Of a stretch of 64,000 bases of DNA, positions 50,871 through 63,398 are shown piece after piece. The translations under genes and the position numbers were made by a program. The notes beneath the pieces are model-generated. The model did no database searches. It saw only the letters and a list, made by a program, of their open reading frames with translations, and was not told where the DNA came from. Each line of letters opens with the position of its first letter. Positions within the stretch are counted from its first letter, which is position 1. The stretch covers positions 9,435,501-9,499,500 of the forward strand of contig OW285196.1 in NCBI GenBank assembly GCA_935421135.1. Direction: 5' to 3'. This stretch comes from Bugulina stolonifera (Eukaryota; Bryozoa; Gymnolaemata; Cheilostomatida; Bugulidae).

Positions 50871-53800
50871 TGAGAAATATGAAATGAACTAGTTCAGTTT
50901 TCCAAAAAATTAAAACATCCAGAAATCTTCTCTTCTTCCCGAGGTTACGTTAGCTCATTTGTTTGATAATTTCAATCAAATTTCGACTACGCTTTCTGTG
51001 AGGGCTTCTGTTTGCTTTCCATTTTGCTTCGACTTTCTTTATAATTTTTTATTAAATTCAGCTTCAAGTGAAGATCAAGTGACTGATAAATTTAAATTTT
51101 ATTTTTTAATCACCAGGTTCTTTAAAATTAAAATAAAAACTGCAACTATTTAGTAAAGTATTATTATTTTATTATTCATTAACGTGAACGGAACTACATA
51201 CAGCAAATTTACAATGTGAATGTAGGCCTATGAATTATAGGACACAGTCGGTTTGCAGTTATTTACGAATTAGTTGGCACTTTTTTGTTAACAAAAGATC
51301 AACAGGATCAACCGGAATGTTCGCATTCTTGCATGTACTGCACTCGCTAGAACAGCACTCGGAAACGAACTTACGGTTAATGTGAATACGGGGTATAGTA
51401 GGGACCCCGTATTTATCATTCTGGCGTAAACATGGATTCTAGCGTAATACAAAATTCGAGTGCAAATAGATACATGTACATATTTCATAAAAATCTAGAC
51501 GAAATAACCTACTCCTGGCCCGAAATAAAAAAAATAATCACCAAGGACTGGATACTAGCTCTAGAATGATGAACAATGCATGTAATTTGCTTACATAAAT
51601 AACGTCAACTTATTGGTTGGAAAGCTTGAAAGTAGTTTACTAGTTTTTGCTGATAATTGTAGTTGGGTTTCAGTTGTTGGTTGCAGTTGAGCTAGTCAGT
51701 TACTAGACAAGACTAGTGTAGTTACTAATAAAACAAACGAAACTTAAATTATTAACTAAGTTTCGGTTTGTTTTGTGTAGATGTTTAGCTGCAAATCCAA
51801 ATGAAGTTAAAAGGGGTATTTTGCTTAATTATTATTTTAAAGACTTTCGTTTCTGTTTTGTGAATTCATTGATTATTTTCATTTTGTCATGATAGATTTG
51901 ACGTTACATTACATTGTATAGTGAAGTCCTAGGGGTAGTGCAAGCAAAGATAGTAGAAGGAATGATTGGTCATTCAATGATAACACCATAGGCCTACACG
52001 TCCAAATGTGCCCAGTTTGGCGGTCTCCAAGTTAAGTGACTTACTTTCCCGCCATCCACCAGCTTGAGTTTTGGATGGCTAATTGCAGACTAGCGCTTGT
52101 ACACGTACATATAGCAAACAATGAAACTACACGTCATTCATTATTATTATAGCCGAGTTGTTTATGCGGCGCCGTGCGAAGCACGCTTTTCTAATTGGCC
52201 TGAGATGCACCAATATAAATAGCGCATTTGTGCACAGAGTAGCATAACTCCTTGCTCACTCCAGACTGCGCTGGGAGGCGGGGAAGTAATACTCTATCCT
52301 TGGTGTAAGATTTTCTCACTGACGTACTTTTAGCACCTCTTCAAATTGTTCATCTGGGTTTACTAGGCCTTGCCTTATATTTGATAGTCGAACAGACAGT
52401 CTTGATAAGAGTAGTATAGACATGGTCTTATCATTAGGCTGAGTCATTTTGTCTTCCCTACGGCATGAAAGTTTCGTTACAGATTGGACTGAGACTTAAT
52501 CAAAACAAATATATGATAAACCACATTGATAATAAAGAACTATTCCGTTCGTCGAAATGAAGGCTCACTTTGCATGGCTGCGTAGTGGTCATTCGAAGCA
52601 AAAACTCGTACAGATTCATTCGCAGCACCCGATCCCATGCTTCGCAGGGACAGACCGACAATTCGTGGTATAGTACTTCGAAGCATAGAAAGCCATTGGT
52701 GCAACCTCTGATAAAAACGGTTGCAGAATAGCCTGACTTTGGGATAAACATGAAGGACTATTTTGAATCATCACCTTGTGCAAACATTACCAACGTCAGT
52801 AACCACAATAAGAAAAACCCAAATAACTATCTGAGCTCATCTTGGTGTGATCACTCACTGGTGCAGGTGATGATGCTTGCATGGGTCGACAACTCTCAGC
52901 AATCGATGGTAAACAGTGTATACTAAACACCTATTAGATGCCAGGAGTTATTCAGTAATAATGACTGACATGCCAGTAATTACCATCGAGGTAATTCTAG
53001 TAATAGAGGTCATTCTTAGGGCTCTTTTAATTGTGGTCGCTAGCATTGTAGTATACTCTGGCAGTGAATGTTGACACCCGAGGAGAGTTTGTACTCACCT
53101 CGAGCTGCATAGAGATGAAAAATCCTATTAAATTGCCATGCTCTATGCAGCCAGCTCTTGCTGTTGAAAATTGGTCTACCCATTATAATAGCTTACTCTT
53201 CCAAATGTAAAATACAACATTTAAATTTAAATGTAGTACCTATAATCTATTTACATGTAATTGTGTTCTAATTATGTGAATCATATTATATGTTGCATCC
53301 TCAGGAATAATAACTGCCATGAAATGTAATAATTCAATGGCTGCTCTTCTTCACTCTGCTGTACAGTCATGGCCCATGGCCTGTTAAAATTGCACTCTGT
53401 TTGACTCAATGACTCAAACACTAGTTTCTATGATCAAAGAAGATCAATGCTGACAGTTGTCTCACAGTGATATAGTAGCATACAATGTGTTCTTATTGGG
53501 AATTATTTGGTCAGGAGTAGTGAGATCCCGCTGTGAAAAGATGCTACACTATAATTGGTGACCAATTAAATTTTCCTGTCGATCTGGCTCTACATGCTTA
53601 TAGCTCCGTAATTTGATCATGATATAGCTCATCCATGTAGATGTAGCTAACTGGTAAGGTAGTGCCAGCAACCTGTTTTTAGAGCTGCTGTTACTCTGGG
53701 AATTAAGCTTCGCACATTGTAATTCTGTGACTATGAGTTGTTTGCTTGGATTAAGAGACCAGTAAATGGGTTACTTTCCAGCTAAAACCATGAACCTGTA

Positions 53801-54354
53801 ATAAGGATTAGGCAAGCTCAAGTATACTAAGTTTGTGCAAGTCTTATTTCCTTTGGCTGTAGGTTGCATGCATGGAGCAGTCTTTTGAATTTTCCTCAAA
53901 TCTCTTGTACTATATAGAAGCTGCACGCACACAATGTATAGCATATGGCCCTACTGTGATACAGTAGGTCACTGCATCACCTAGGCTACTTTTAGTTGCT
54001 AATTATTTATGCCAAGTGACTGAGACAGCACTGTCAGCTATGACTTGTTCCATGCACTTGACCTACTATTTCTTCCCTGAAAGTCAAACAATACCTCATT
54101 ATTTCTCACAGATGATAGTCAAGTATGCCTGATTTGTAGAGTTTGACTGTAGCAAAGTTCACTGAACCATAACTACTAAATTTCCACTACCACAAGATTG
54201 ACTGTTTAGTTTAGCCAGTAGAATGTGCTGCTGTACTTGACCTACCAGTGGTGACTCACTGATGACTACTAGGTGATTTAGTCATGCCTTTACTGTTTTA
54301 GATGAGTCACTAGAAATCATCATCTCATAGTAGAAGATGACTTGCGATGTGCAG
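50871..54354. other. Large intergenic stretch, no supported gene
   Basis: AT-rich with no exon that can be placed in a known family. An 83-codon minus frame at 52751-52500 has no recognisable domain. A promoter-like block lies at 52190-52225. Short imperfect hairpins are present (for example ccgtgcgaagcacgc near 52173). Confidence 0.4.
52192..52224 (+). promoter_or_regulatory. CCAAT/TATA-like block
   Basis: An inverted CCAAT (attgg, about 52194-52198), a direct ccaat at 52210-52214 and TATAAATA at 52214-52221 followed by gcgc lie within 35 bp, an arrangement typical of a core promoter. No coding exon was recognised within the next kilobase, so it could drive an unseen non-coding transcript or be chance. 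Confidence 0.25.
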
Positions 54355-57300
54355 ATGGTAGAGTTTATGAATGGTTCAATGAACTGTGTAAGTGTTACCT
54401 TCGTTATACTAATATTGTTATGTAGCAAGTAGTGAAAGGCCTATTTTTGTGTACTGTATATATTATTAGCTGTCATGATTTTTTCCTGTTAAATAATGCT
54501 ATGTTAGTAGTCTGTAAGTTGTACTTGATCTTAGCATGTTAAAAATTAGACATCTGTCGTTTTCTACTACATACATGTAGATTAAAAGTGGTTGGATGCA
54601 AGTGATGCATGTATATTATATGCATGTGACATGTATGTGTTTGGTGTAACTTGACTCACTGAATTAAGGTTAGCAGGGTATCAACTTGTCACCTATGTGA
54701 GAGGCTAACATCAGGGGTATAACTCTTAACAACGACTGCTCAAATGTAATTGTGCCCATGGTTTACTGAAAACGCATAACCCAGTGAACCGTGCGCGCAG
54801 TCGTCATTTAAGCTGTGATCTTTATGAGTTGACTCCACTGCCCGTGATGTAGGGCTACATTTAGCATAGCTATACTATACATACATGTACCAGGCAGGCT
54901 ACGGATAGCATGGGATTTGATGTTAGTGGTATCAGCTGAGAGCTGCCATAACAGCCAATGGAAATTAGGTTATTATTCCTTACCTCAAACCATAATATGG
55001 TTATGGATTCACTGGATCTAATGTGGATAGACTGTTCTTCCTGGCTTATTGAATGGAATATCAAGGAGATAACCCCTAATTAATCACACATAGTTGGAAA
55101 CGCCAAATCTTTCCTTGGACAAGGTCTTGTAATGTATATCTAATGAGGGTGTGTCGCACGAGGTATAGAGCTGGAAGCATCCGAAAAGTTGATAACATTA
55201 CACACAATGTATTATATCATAGGGAGAAGACGGAGGGCTAGAAGGATATATCGGGGTCACGTATCTCTACCACGAACTCTCCAAACAAGTCATCGTACGA
55301 TGGATAGGTAAAGTTGGATTAGACTTTGATAAGAAACTCAAAACTCAGAATTTCCTGCAGGAAGTATTCGAAGGTGAGAGGCCTACAACAGTCATAGGCC
55401 TACAACAGTTGTAGGCTTACAACAGCTATAGGCCTATAACAGCTACAGGCTTAAAACAGTTATAGGCCTACAGCTCACGTGCTTAGTTTAGGCCCTATTT
55501 TTCTGTAGCCATATGCAAGCAATATTGGAAATCATAAACAAATTTCATCATAACATACTAGTACTGCAACTATCCAGAACTTCTTATTGTTTCAAATTTA
55601 CTAATTAGATTAATTATTTGAATTTCTTCAAAGCCACTGCTCACTCTTGTGTAGTCTTACTGTAATTAACAAATTTGGACTTCAATATTTTCTGATAATG
55701 CCATTAACATTGTATTGGTATACTGTGCCCAATTTCTATTTCTTCTGTCACTGCAAGTAGGAGTGTGACTTTCTGTGACTTTATAGTCCATGATCAGAAT
55801 GAAATTATGCAGCTCATTATGTGGCCATGGGCTTACGGTTTCAGTAGACCTATTGTATAGTCTCCAAGGACAGCTGAGATTGAGATGAAAGCTATCAATT
55901 ATGAATAGTGTGGGTACGAAGCACATTTGAGTAGAGCTATCTAGTTTACTTCTACCCTTGCACTAGTACCAGAGTAGTGGTATGACCTTGAGGTCAACCC
56001 TCCCTTCTAGCTCACTGGAATCACAGGGTCAAACTTGTGTAGTGAACTTATTTTCAGGCAAATCTAGTCTTGACTACAACTTCAATAATGATTAGGCTAC
56101 TAACTAGCAAATGGCCATTTTTAGTCCTTTATTTCTACTAATTTGTTTTGATTAATTTTATTACCCTGTGATTCTACATGCCAAGTTGACTGGCAGAATA
56201 GCTCTTTCTAAACAGTCTACATGTGAATTTCCTGTTTGATAGTTTATAGACTAATCCTCATAGGCCTAAAACTGTTGGCTCTGATTTATCCATGCACGCA
56301 AACATTTTGTGTTAACTCGTGTGCTGGTGTTTTTCTAGCAGCGTGTAAAGTAGGGAACAAGAACAAAACCAAAGTTGATGTTGACCTACTTGCTTCCAGT
56401 CAGTCAACCCAAGTATCTCCTCCAGGTAACGTTGACTAGACCTACTAGCCTACATCATATATTAATTCTTTACTTGTTCACACTCCCTTCATATGGCAAT
56501 TATAGCCGATCTGTTATATAAAATATATAGACCTATCTTTAGATCAAGTCTATATCATTAGCCTACAGCTATTACAAACCTGTTTCACAGTAAGTAATTA
56601 CAAATCTTCAGATGTTAACGAGATTATTTTTGCATTAAAGCTACATCGCTACAGTATTTTTCATGTATTCTCGCCTTGTTCCCCATGGAATAACAGAAAT
56701 TGACTATCTCCATATTAAAACTAATTCTAAAATTCTCTGCTCTACAGCTATTGTACTCATGGAACCTCTATTTTGCATAGTGTTTGTGTGCATGCTCTAC
56801 CAACACATAACTTAATGTAATGATTAATTCTCATTTGCTTATATTCACTAGGGTTGATTAAAATAAAGCAAGAATGCAGCACGACACACCAAGACCAGCT
56901 CCAAGGTATGCTTCTCGTTTCATGGTTTCTAGTACTGTAGCCCTAGCTGACACCAATGGTCGGCCAACATCCAAAGATTCTTGTAGTAACTTTGCGCAAG
57001 ATCATCCTCAAATGCTTCTAACCATACTGGGAAAAAATTCTAATCCTGCCTTACATGGAGAGTCTTATTGATGTAAACTTGTATTGTCAATTAGTCTGTG
57101 TAATTTTATAGATCAAAGAAAGCCTACTGCCGACACTCCTGGACTCGATACTGAACAGTCTGGAAGTAATTTTATTGAGCAGCACTCTCGGCAACGCCAT
57201 GAGGACGTACAGACAATAGATTATCTTTCCGATCATTGCAAGCAGTCGATATATTTTATAACTAGTAACAGTATTGCTAAAAATCTCATTTGTCAACTGT

Positions 57301-59090
57301 GTAAATACAAAGGTTCTCATGAAGATGAACTAGTTCAACATGTCCGACAACATTATACAAAGATGGTGTGTAGCTGTGGCTTTAGCAGTAGCTGTCATAG
57401 TGCTGTTGTAAATCATGTGAAAAGTAGTCAACATTCACCAGTCGTTCATGAGGTGGATAGGGATTCTTTTAGCGGATATGCAGATTCCAGCTCAGTAGAC
57501 TCATTTTTACGCTGCATCTCGCCAGCTGGCACCTCAGCATCACCTACACCAAGTGAGGCTGATACAGGGGTTTCATTGACCAATGTTGACATGTTTGTAT
57601 CAGATTACATGCACAGCCATATCCGCAAGCTCAGTTCTTCGTCCAGCTATTCTGGTCAGTCTCTTCTGGGTCACACTGAATTGTCCAATGGTGACCTAAA
57701 CGGCCAATTGAGACTTACTACCGAAACGGAAAGGCGTAAGCAATCAAATCCTGTTAAATTAGCGGGGAAGAAGCGATCTCGTTGTGTCTATGCAACTCAG
57801 TGGATATCTGACCAAACTTGGGACAAAATTAAAAGTGCATTCAGAATCACAAAAACGAATGGCAATGTCTGCCCTGAGTGCAACCGTAAAGCCGTGACAC
57901 ATAGTGGGATCATGAGGCATATCAGACAACATTTTACCAAGGTATTCTGTCAATGTGGCTTTCAGAATTTTTCAAGGGACATTGTAGCAAAACACGTGCA
58001 AAAGTTTCAACATCCCACCTCAATATATGAAGTAGATGAAGCTTCATATCTTGACTGGGCTAAAGATGTAGGGCTAGAAAATCCGCCTTCTTTTGGTGAA
58101 CATGTATTTGGTCCAAGTAAATCTGCTGTTATTTCACCTTTACCAATTAGCCAACCATTGGACATAAAAAGTGATTGTGAACAGTTTCCAAATAAAGGGA
58201 TCCCAAAGACTTCTGATATTGACGATGTAGTAAACAACTCTCTACAGCTAAGCGATCCGCCTAAGTTTAATCTAGATGCTGAGGCCCATTCTGATCTGCA
58301 GCCTCACTTGTATAGCACAGGTCAAGAGAATGACGCATTGTCTCCTGATCGTAGTCCACCGTGTTCAATTGTGAATATGTATGAGTCACCAGATCTTGTC
58401 AACCCTGATATTCTCCACAGTAGCCAAATCCAAAATGGATCAACAGCTAGTAAAACTGGAAGACGCAAACAACGTAATCCTTCTAAAAGTTTACTTCGAA
58501 CCCGATCCCGTACATACACCATTTATCGACTGTCAAATGAAACGCTGGAAAAGATTAACAATGCTTCCAATGAAAGTAAAATGAATGACAATGTTTGTCC
58601 GATATGCAATCGCAAGGCTGTAACACATAGTGGCATTAAAAGACACATTAAGCAACATTTCATCAAGGTGTTCTGTCAATGTGGATTTAAGAGCTTTTCA
58701 AGGGACATTGTAGCCAAACATGTGCACAAACTTCAGCATCCCACAGCAATATATGAAGTAGATGAAGACTCTTATCTCGACTGGGCCAAAGATGTTGGAC
58801 TAGAAAACCCGCCTTCCTTCGGTATCCACGTATTTGGTCCAAGTAAGCATGCATCTGGTCACCGTAAGATTTCTGGCTCCACAGAAGAAGATGGGATCTG
58901 CTCCAATGAATTGTGTGATGCTGACATTAATAATTCGGCAGCTCGGGAAGAATTTGTTCTGGACACGGACGTATTGCTTGACAATCACTCAAACAATGGG
59001 AATTGGTCTGAAATTGAGTTTGATGATTCAAAAGTGCGTAGTGAAGTAAACACTCCAGATTTTGATATGCCGCTCGACTTGCAAGATTGA
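54355..59090 (+). CDS. Novel zinc-module protein C (N-terminal Y/W domain + three modules)
   Basis: Exons: 54355-54387 (tentative start, MVEFMNGSMNC), 55223-55373, 56339-56425, 56852-56905, 57112-59090; 767 aa. Exon 2 encodes LEGYIGVTYLYHELSKQ ... FLQEVFE, the domain shared with the genes at 47317 and 62590, ending in phase 1. Exons 3-4 are phase 1-1 linkers; exon 4 has IKQE (95-98). The last exon holds three zinc modules: C169/C172/H185/H189/C195/C197/H210/H216; C362/C365/H378/H382/C388/C390/H403/H409; C604/C607/H620/H624/C630/C632/H645/H651. Modules 2 and 3 are near-identical, each with IYEVDE and GLENPPSFG after the second finger. Basic patches (KRSR, RTRSR) precede modules 2 and 3. An aataaa lies near 59656. 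The function is unknown; nuclear DNA/RNA binding is inferred only from zinc ligands and basic patches. Exon 1 is weak; exons 2-5 are well supported by phase and family. Confidence 0.75.
54713..54855. repeat. Dispersed repeat with partial inverted structure, copy 2
   Basis: Shares gggtataactcttaa, tgtgcccatggtttactgaa and cataaccca with 48252-48390 in the same order, and is more diverged in the right half. It lies in intron 1 of zinc-module gene C if the tentative first exon is right. Confidence 0.5.
55379..55474. repeat. 17-bp minisatellite, 5.6 imperfect copies
   Basis: Consecutive 17-bp units such as aggcctacaacagtcat, aggcctacaacagttgt and aggcttacaacagctat. It starts six bases after the exon ending at 55373, so it abuts the donor splice site of zinc-module gene C. 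Confidence 0.93.
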
Positions 59091-62000
59091 AAATTGTTTG
59101 CGCCAAGTAAAGGTTAGTTTTCTGTCTAATCATTTAGTAAATTTTTCAAAATTCACACAGTTTATAAACAATCCCATAAGAGTCTGGGGAGAGTTGTTTT
59201 CATTGCTTGCTTAGTTGACGGACTATTTACAGCCAAGGGAAAATAACTTAGCAGTATAATTTTATAAATATGTGAAAATGTTTTAGCTGGTATATTATAG
59301 GCCTACTTGGTATTATTTGGCATATTATAGGCCTACATGTATATTAATTTAATACAAATTTTTCCAAACTAAACTGTGTGCTGGTCTACCTAGGGTTAGA
59401 TAGGAAGTTGTCGTTTCCATTGTAGGATCTATAGGATGTCTGCTCAACCACAGACAAAGTTTCATCAATTTCCTATCTATAATGATGATGTGTGTAGGTA
59501 ATAACATAACTTCATTTTGTAGACTTGATGAGGAATAACAGTTTTGTGTTTTCAGGATATTTCAAGGACAAAATGGTAAATAGATCTATTAGATCTTCTA
59601 CGTGTGACTGGCTATCAGGCTTCCTCTACAGTGTCCAGAGGCAAGTTTATGGGACCTGGAAATAAAAGTGTTTATCCATGATACTGAGCTGTACTACTTT
59701 ACAAATCATTAACTTGATTTGTTTAGCAGATGTACCTTGCTAACTATTTATGGATTTTATGTTTTCATTCAATGTTATGATTTTTTTTTTGTAAAGAAGC
59801 ATAATGTACATGTAATTATATACATATGTATAGATAGATATATTTCTCTTCCTAAATGGACATTTCACTTTAACAATACTGCCAAACTCCTGGTGCTATT
59901 AATGCTAGTACCATTCTCATATCTAGTCATAGTTATTATTATTATTGATATGCTCTCTTATTTATCATTATCCTATTTGATAATAAATTACTTTCACTTA
60001 TACAATAAGAAAAGGTTTCAAGTTTCAACTTTGTCCTGAGCCCTGATATCAGATGGAGAAATGTAATAGATGAATCTGTATATACAATGTAACTACCAAT
60101 ATCTCCTGGGTTGCCCTTTTCACATTGCAGTGCAGTTGAGTCAATTAGTTACCTGTGCTATACATGTAACAAAAGTGGTGCCTTCTTTGTAAAACAATGC
60201 ATAGAATAGAGCAGTTTAGCTCCATTCAAAGGGGATATATATTTAATATGCCCCTTTGGCTCCATTATACAAGTCTGCTCAATGCAATATATGAAAGGAC
60301 AACTCTCAATTTCAATTTTTAAATGAAAGTGTTGGAGTTGCATTTCCTTCATAAAGGAACAATATTAAAAGGAGTTTAACTTGGTTCGTATAAATAGACT
60401 ACTCGAAAATGTCATTGGAGACTCACTAAAGCCGTTCTCATTACAGCGAATAGTTCAATTGAGGTTTTCGGACTATGAACAATCTTCACAACTTTCTGCT
60501 GGACATGTACTCAACCAGTGAATCTAAAATGAATGTATATTATTAAAAAGAAAATAAAAGTCTAATTTGGATGAAAACCAAAGTCAGATTTTATTTTATT
60601 AATTTCCAAGTGTCATTAGGTAATTGTTTTGCTGTAGTAAAAAGACTATCTGAATGATATAATTTGAAATTTAGATTTATTTTTTTAATTAATTTAAAAT
60701 TGAAATTTGTTATTTTATTTATTTATTAAGTTTAAATTAATCTCTATCATGTTATTACTTTGTTCTACTTAATTTGTAGGGACTGTTCTGGAAGTATATA
60801 TATATTAAATTAAATTATTAAGATAATAATTATAATTACTATTTAATTAAATTATAATATTTTAATTATTCTATTCAATTCTATTGTATTGCTATAATTT
60901 AATTTTTACTTTTTATGAAGATAATTTAATTATTTTTGTATTATTTTTATTTTGTTATTGTTGAATTGTCCCATAGGATAATTTGAAATTATTTCTAGTT
61001 GGGACGAATTTAAAATAGTATTTTATTATTATAATTATGACAATACCATTTATTTCATTATTGGTATTGCTACATCAGTAGGCTATATCATATGATTGAT
61101 AATAAATAAATTCCTATTTGCGATGGTTCGATAATATATATTTATTTATTTGTGGTCAACAAGTTACCTTTAACAAAATAATGTTATCTGTAAACTTTTA
61201 GAAAACCCAATAAATGTAAATGTAAATAATTATAATTAGTTGAGTTACTACATGTATAACTATTTGTTATGAGTGATAATTAAATAATTATGGCATTGCA
61301 ATAACCCTTATGGCCTAGGCTGCATGGATATTGGTTTTTAGTTTTTGCAAGGACTTTAATTTGTTAGTTGAGCAGTCAGGGACCAGATTTCACATCCATG
61401 AAACCACCCAACCCTGACTGGGGTCTAAACTTGAGACCTCTACAATCTCTACAGAACACATTACCACTATTATACAAGCTCAGCAACGTTAAAAAGGAAG
61501 CTTTGCTAGTGAGCATTAGATGTGCACTGAGCCAACTGCACATAAGGCCACCTTGCTACATTTGTGGTGTTAGAGAGTTTGGCCAGTTGTCTCATATGCG
61601 ATGTTTGTTTATGCAATAAACTAAACTGTAAACAAGGACAAATGACCAAACTCCATAAAAGGCCAAATGCATGGATATTGACTATAAAAGCTTTTAAGTT
61701 TGATTTAGCTTATGGGCTGTTCTGAAAAATACTATGAGCAGACTTGTGGACTGCAATGTGTCTTATACCGTCCTTTTTTATCTTCTGATGGCACTACTAT
61801 TGTCATATGATGCTCTGTTGTTCCATTATTCAGTATCTCATTGGCTTTTCGGCCATGACACACCTGGATATAATTATAAACTTTTTTTCAATCAGCCTGT
61901 CAACAGCATTGTCAAAATTTAATACAATAACGTCTACAAGTTGCAATATAACATACTCAATGTACAGTATTTATCATTTAGGCATTGCGCATATTGTAGA

Positions 62001-62589
62001 AGGTCATAGCTAAAGACACATACCGAGATGTCTTCCAGTGTTAGAGATGAGATCAGCCAATGTGTGAGTAGTATATTATTTGTTTGGTGTTTGTATCTTT
62101 TAGTTTGGATTTTTCATGTGTATAACGACCACACTGCAGCAATACTATAAACCTACGCATTTGCTTGTATAATAATTGGGCCCCCGAATATTTTTTCTAG
62201 ACACCTGGAAAAATTAATTTTACTCTGGTTCAAATAAAGCTATTGAGGGCAACAGCTGCTTAGCTTATGTCAACTTCAAGATTTCCAAAATGGCAGCTTC
62301 CAAAGTGGCAGCTATTTTTTAATTCAAACGATTGACTGACTCAATGCTTGATTGACTATTTAACGATCCCTTGATTTAAGCCTGATTGTCTTAGTGAGCA
62401 ACTGATTTATGGAATGCTCATAGTGCGTAGCCCACATTATTGTGACGTAATGACTTGTTCAGATGGCCATAATTGAAGAACACTGTTCTATAATACGAGT
62501 GGCCTGGTTTATTAGTTCAATTAGAGTTAACATTGTGGGTTGAGCAACTATTTGAATTTGTTACTTTCGTGAAGGTGAAACGGGCCAAA
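59091..62589. other. Gene C 3' region and spacer
   Basis: Contains the presumed 3' UTR and polyadenylation signal (aataaa near 59656) of zinc-module gene C, then very AT-rich low-complexity DNA (about 60540-61260, long A/T runs) and a degenerate tRNA-like segment at 61419-61487. A 106-codon open frame at 59719-60039 is hydrophobic and AT-driven, with no recognisable domain. No gene could be supported. Confidence 0.45.
61419..61487 (-). repeat. Degenerate tRNA-like SINE head
   Basis: On minus, a weak A-box-like atagtggtaatgtg and a B-box-like aagtttagacccc are spaced roughly as in a tRNA. Stems pair poorly. The call rests mainly on similarity in layout to the other two tRNA-like heads in this window. 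Confidence 0.3.
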
Positions 62590-63398
62590 ATGGAAGGGTA
62601 TATAGGAGTGGTGTATTTCTACCATCAGTCAACCAAGCGTATTGTTGTTAATTGGACGAACCCAGAGACGGAAGATCATGTTAAATGTGATGCTGAGCAG
62701 TTCCTTTTCAATATATTCACAGGTGAACACGTTACACTTATTTCTATTGGCTAGTTTGTCTGATTAATAACTTTGCAGCAGCTGTCACCAAGTAAAATGA
62801 ATGGTTCTGGGCCATAGATTGGTAGATTGGTATTTTCTTGCCATCTATGGCTGGTCTTTCACATAATATATTCTGTTATGCTTCAACTTGTTTGGAGATT
62901 TTCTTTGATAGCTTGTTTGTCTTTCTAGTTGTGTAGCTTTACTAGCAAGTGTAGCTTTAAAAAAAATGTTCTTGCTCAAAAATGTTCCTAAACCTTGGCA
63001 GCTCATCAAAATCACATAGACAGCAACTCTGTGTAGAGGTGTACAACCAATCATATATTACGCTACCATCGTTACTACAATGCTAGATATATTTTGCCTT
63101 AGATTTCAGCAGCCCCTGACTGTCTGGTTATTTTTGTTTACATTTTGATATACATGGAAATAGTTGTATTAGACTCAATTTTGTTTCTGATATCTGAGTA
63201 CCGCTTGACGCCTGACCTGTCAATAATATCAGGACTGGTATTGAAATACAGGAATCCAAATCTAAGTTGTGTCTAGATCTACTTTATACCATAGCACTTC
63301 TTACCCAAACCAACATGTCCAAGTTTGCATTTCTGTAGCAAAGAGTGATGTGAAAGACGAGCCAGTCATTGGTCTAACTGTAGAGCCTACATTTGAAG
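62590..63398 (+). CDS. Third gene with the N-terminal Y/W domain (runs off window)
   Basis: Two exons are visible: 62590-62722 and 63339-63398. Exon 1 reads MEGYIGVVYFYHQSTKR followed by IVVNW and a D/E/C/F-rich end (FLFNIFT), clearly alignable with LEGYIGVTYLYHELSKQ at 55223 and more weakly with the start of the gene at 47317. It ends in phase 1, as in both relatives. Exon 2 is a phase 1-1 linker of 20 codons containing VKDEP (psi-K-x-E). Later exons, where a zinc module would be expected by analogy, lie beyond 64000. The ATG chosen is the first in frame; an open extension upstream lacks ATG. No function can be given. Confidence 0.62.

Noticed and set aside
52500..52751. 83-codon minus frame next to a TATA-like block
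   Set aside because: The TATA-like block is on the other strand and side, and the peptide shows no recognisable motif.
57087..58988. Antisense open frames opposite the large zinc-module exon
   Set aside because: The plus frame has 659 codons with repeated zinc ligands; the antisense frames are short shadows.
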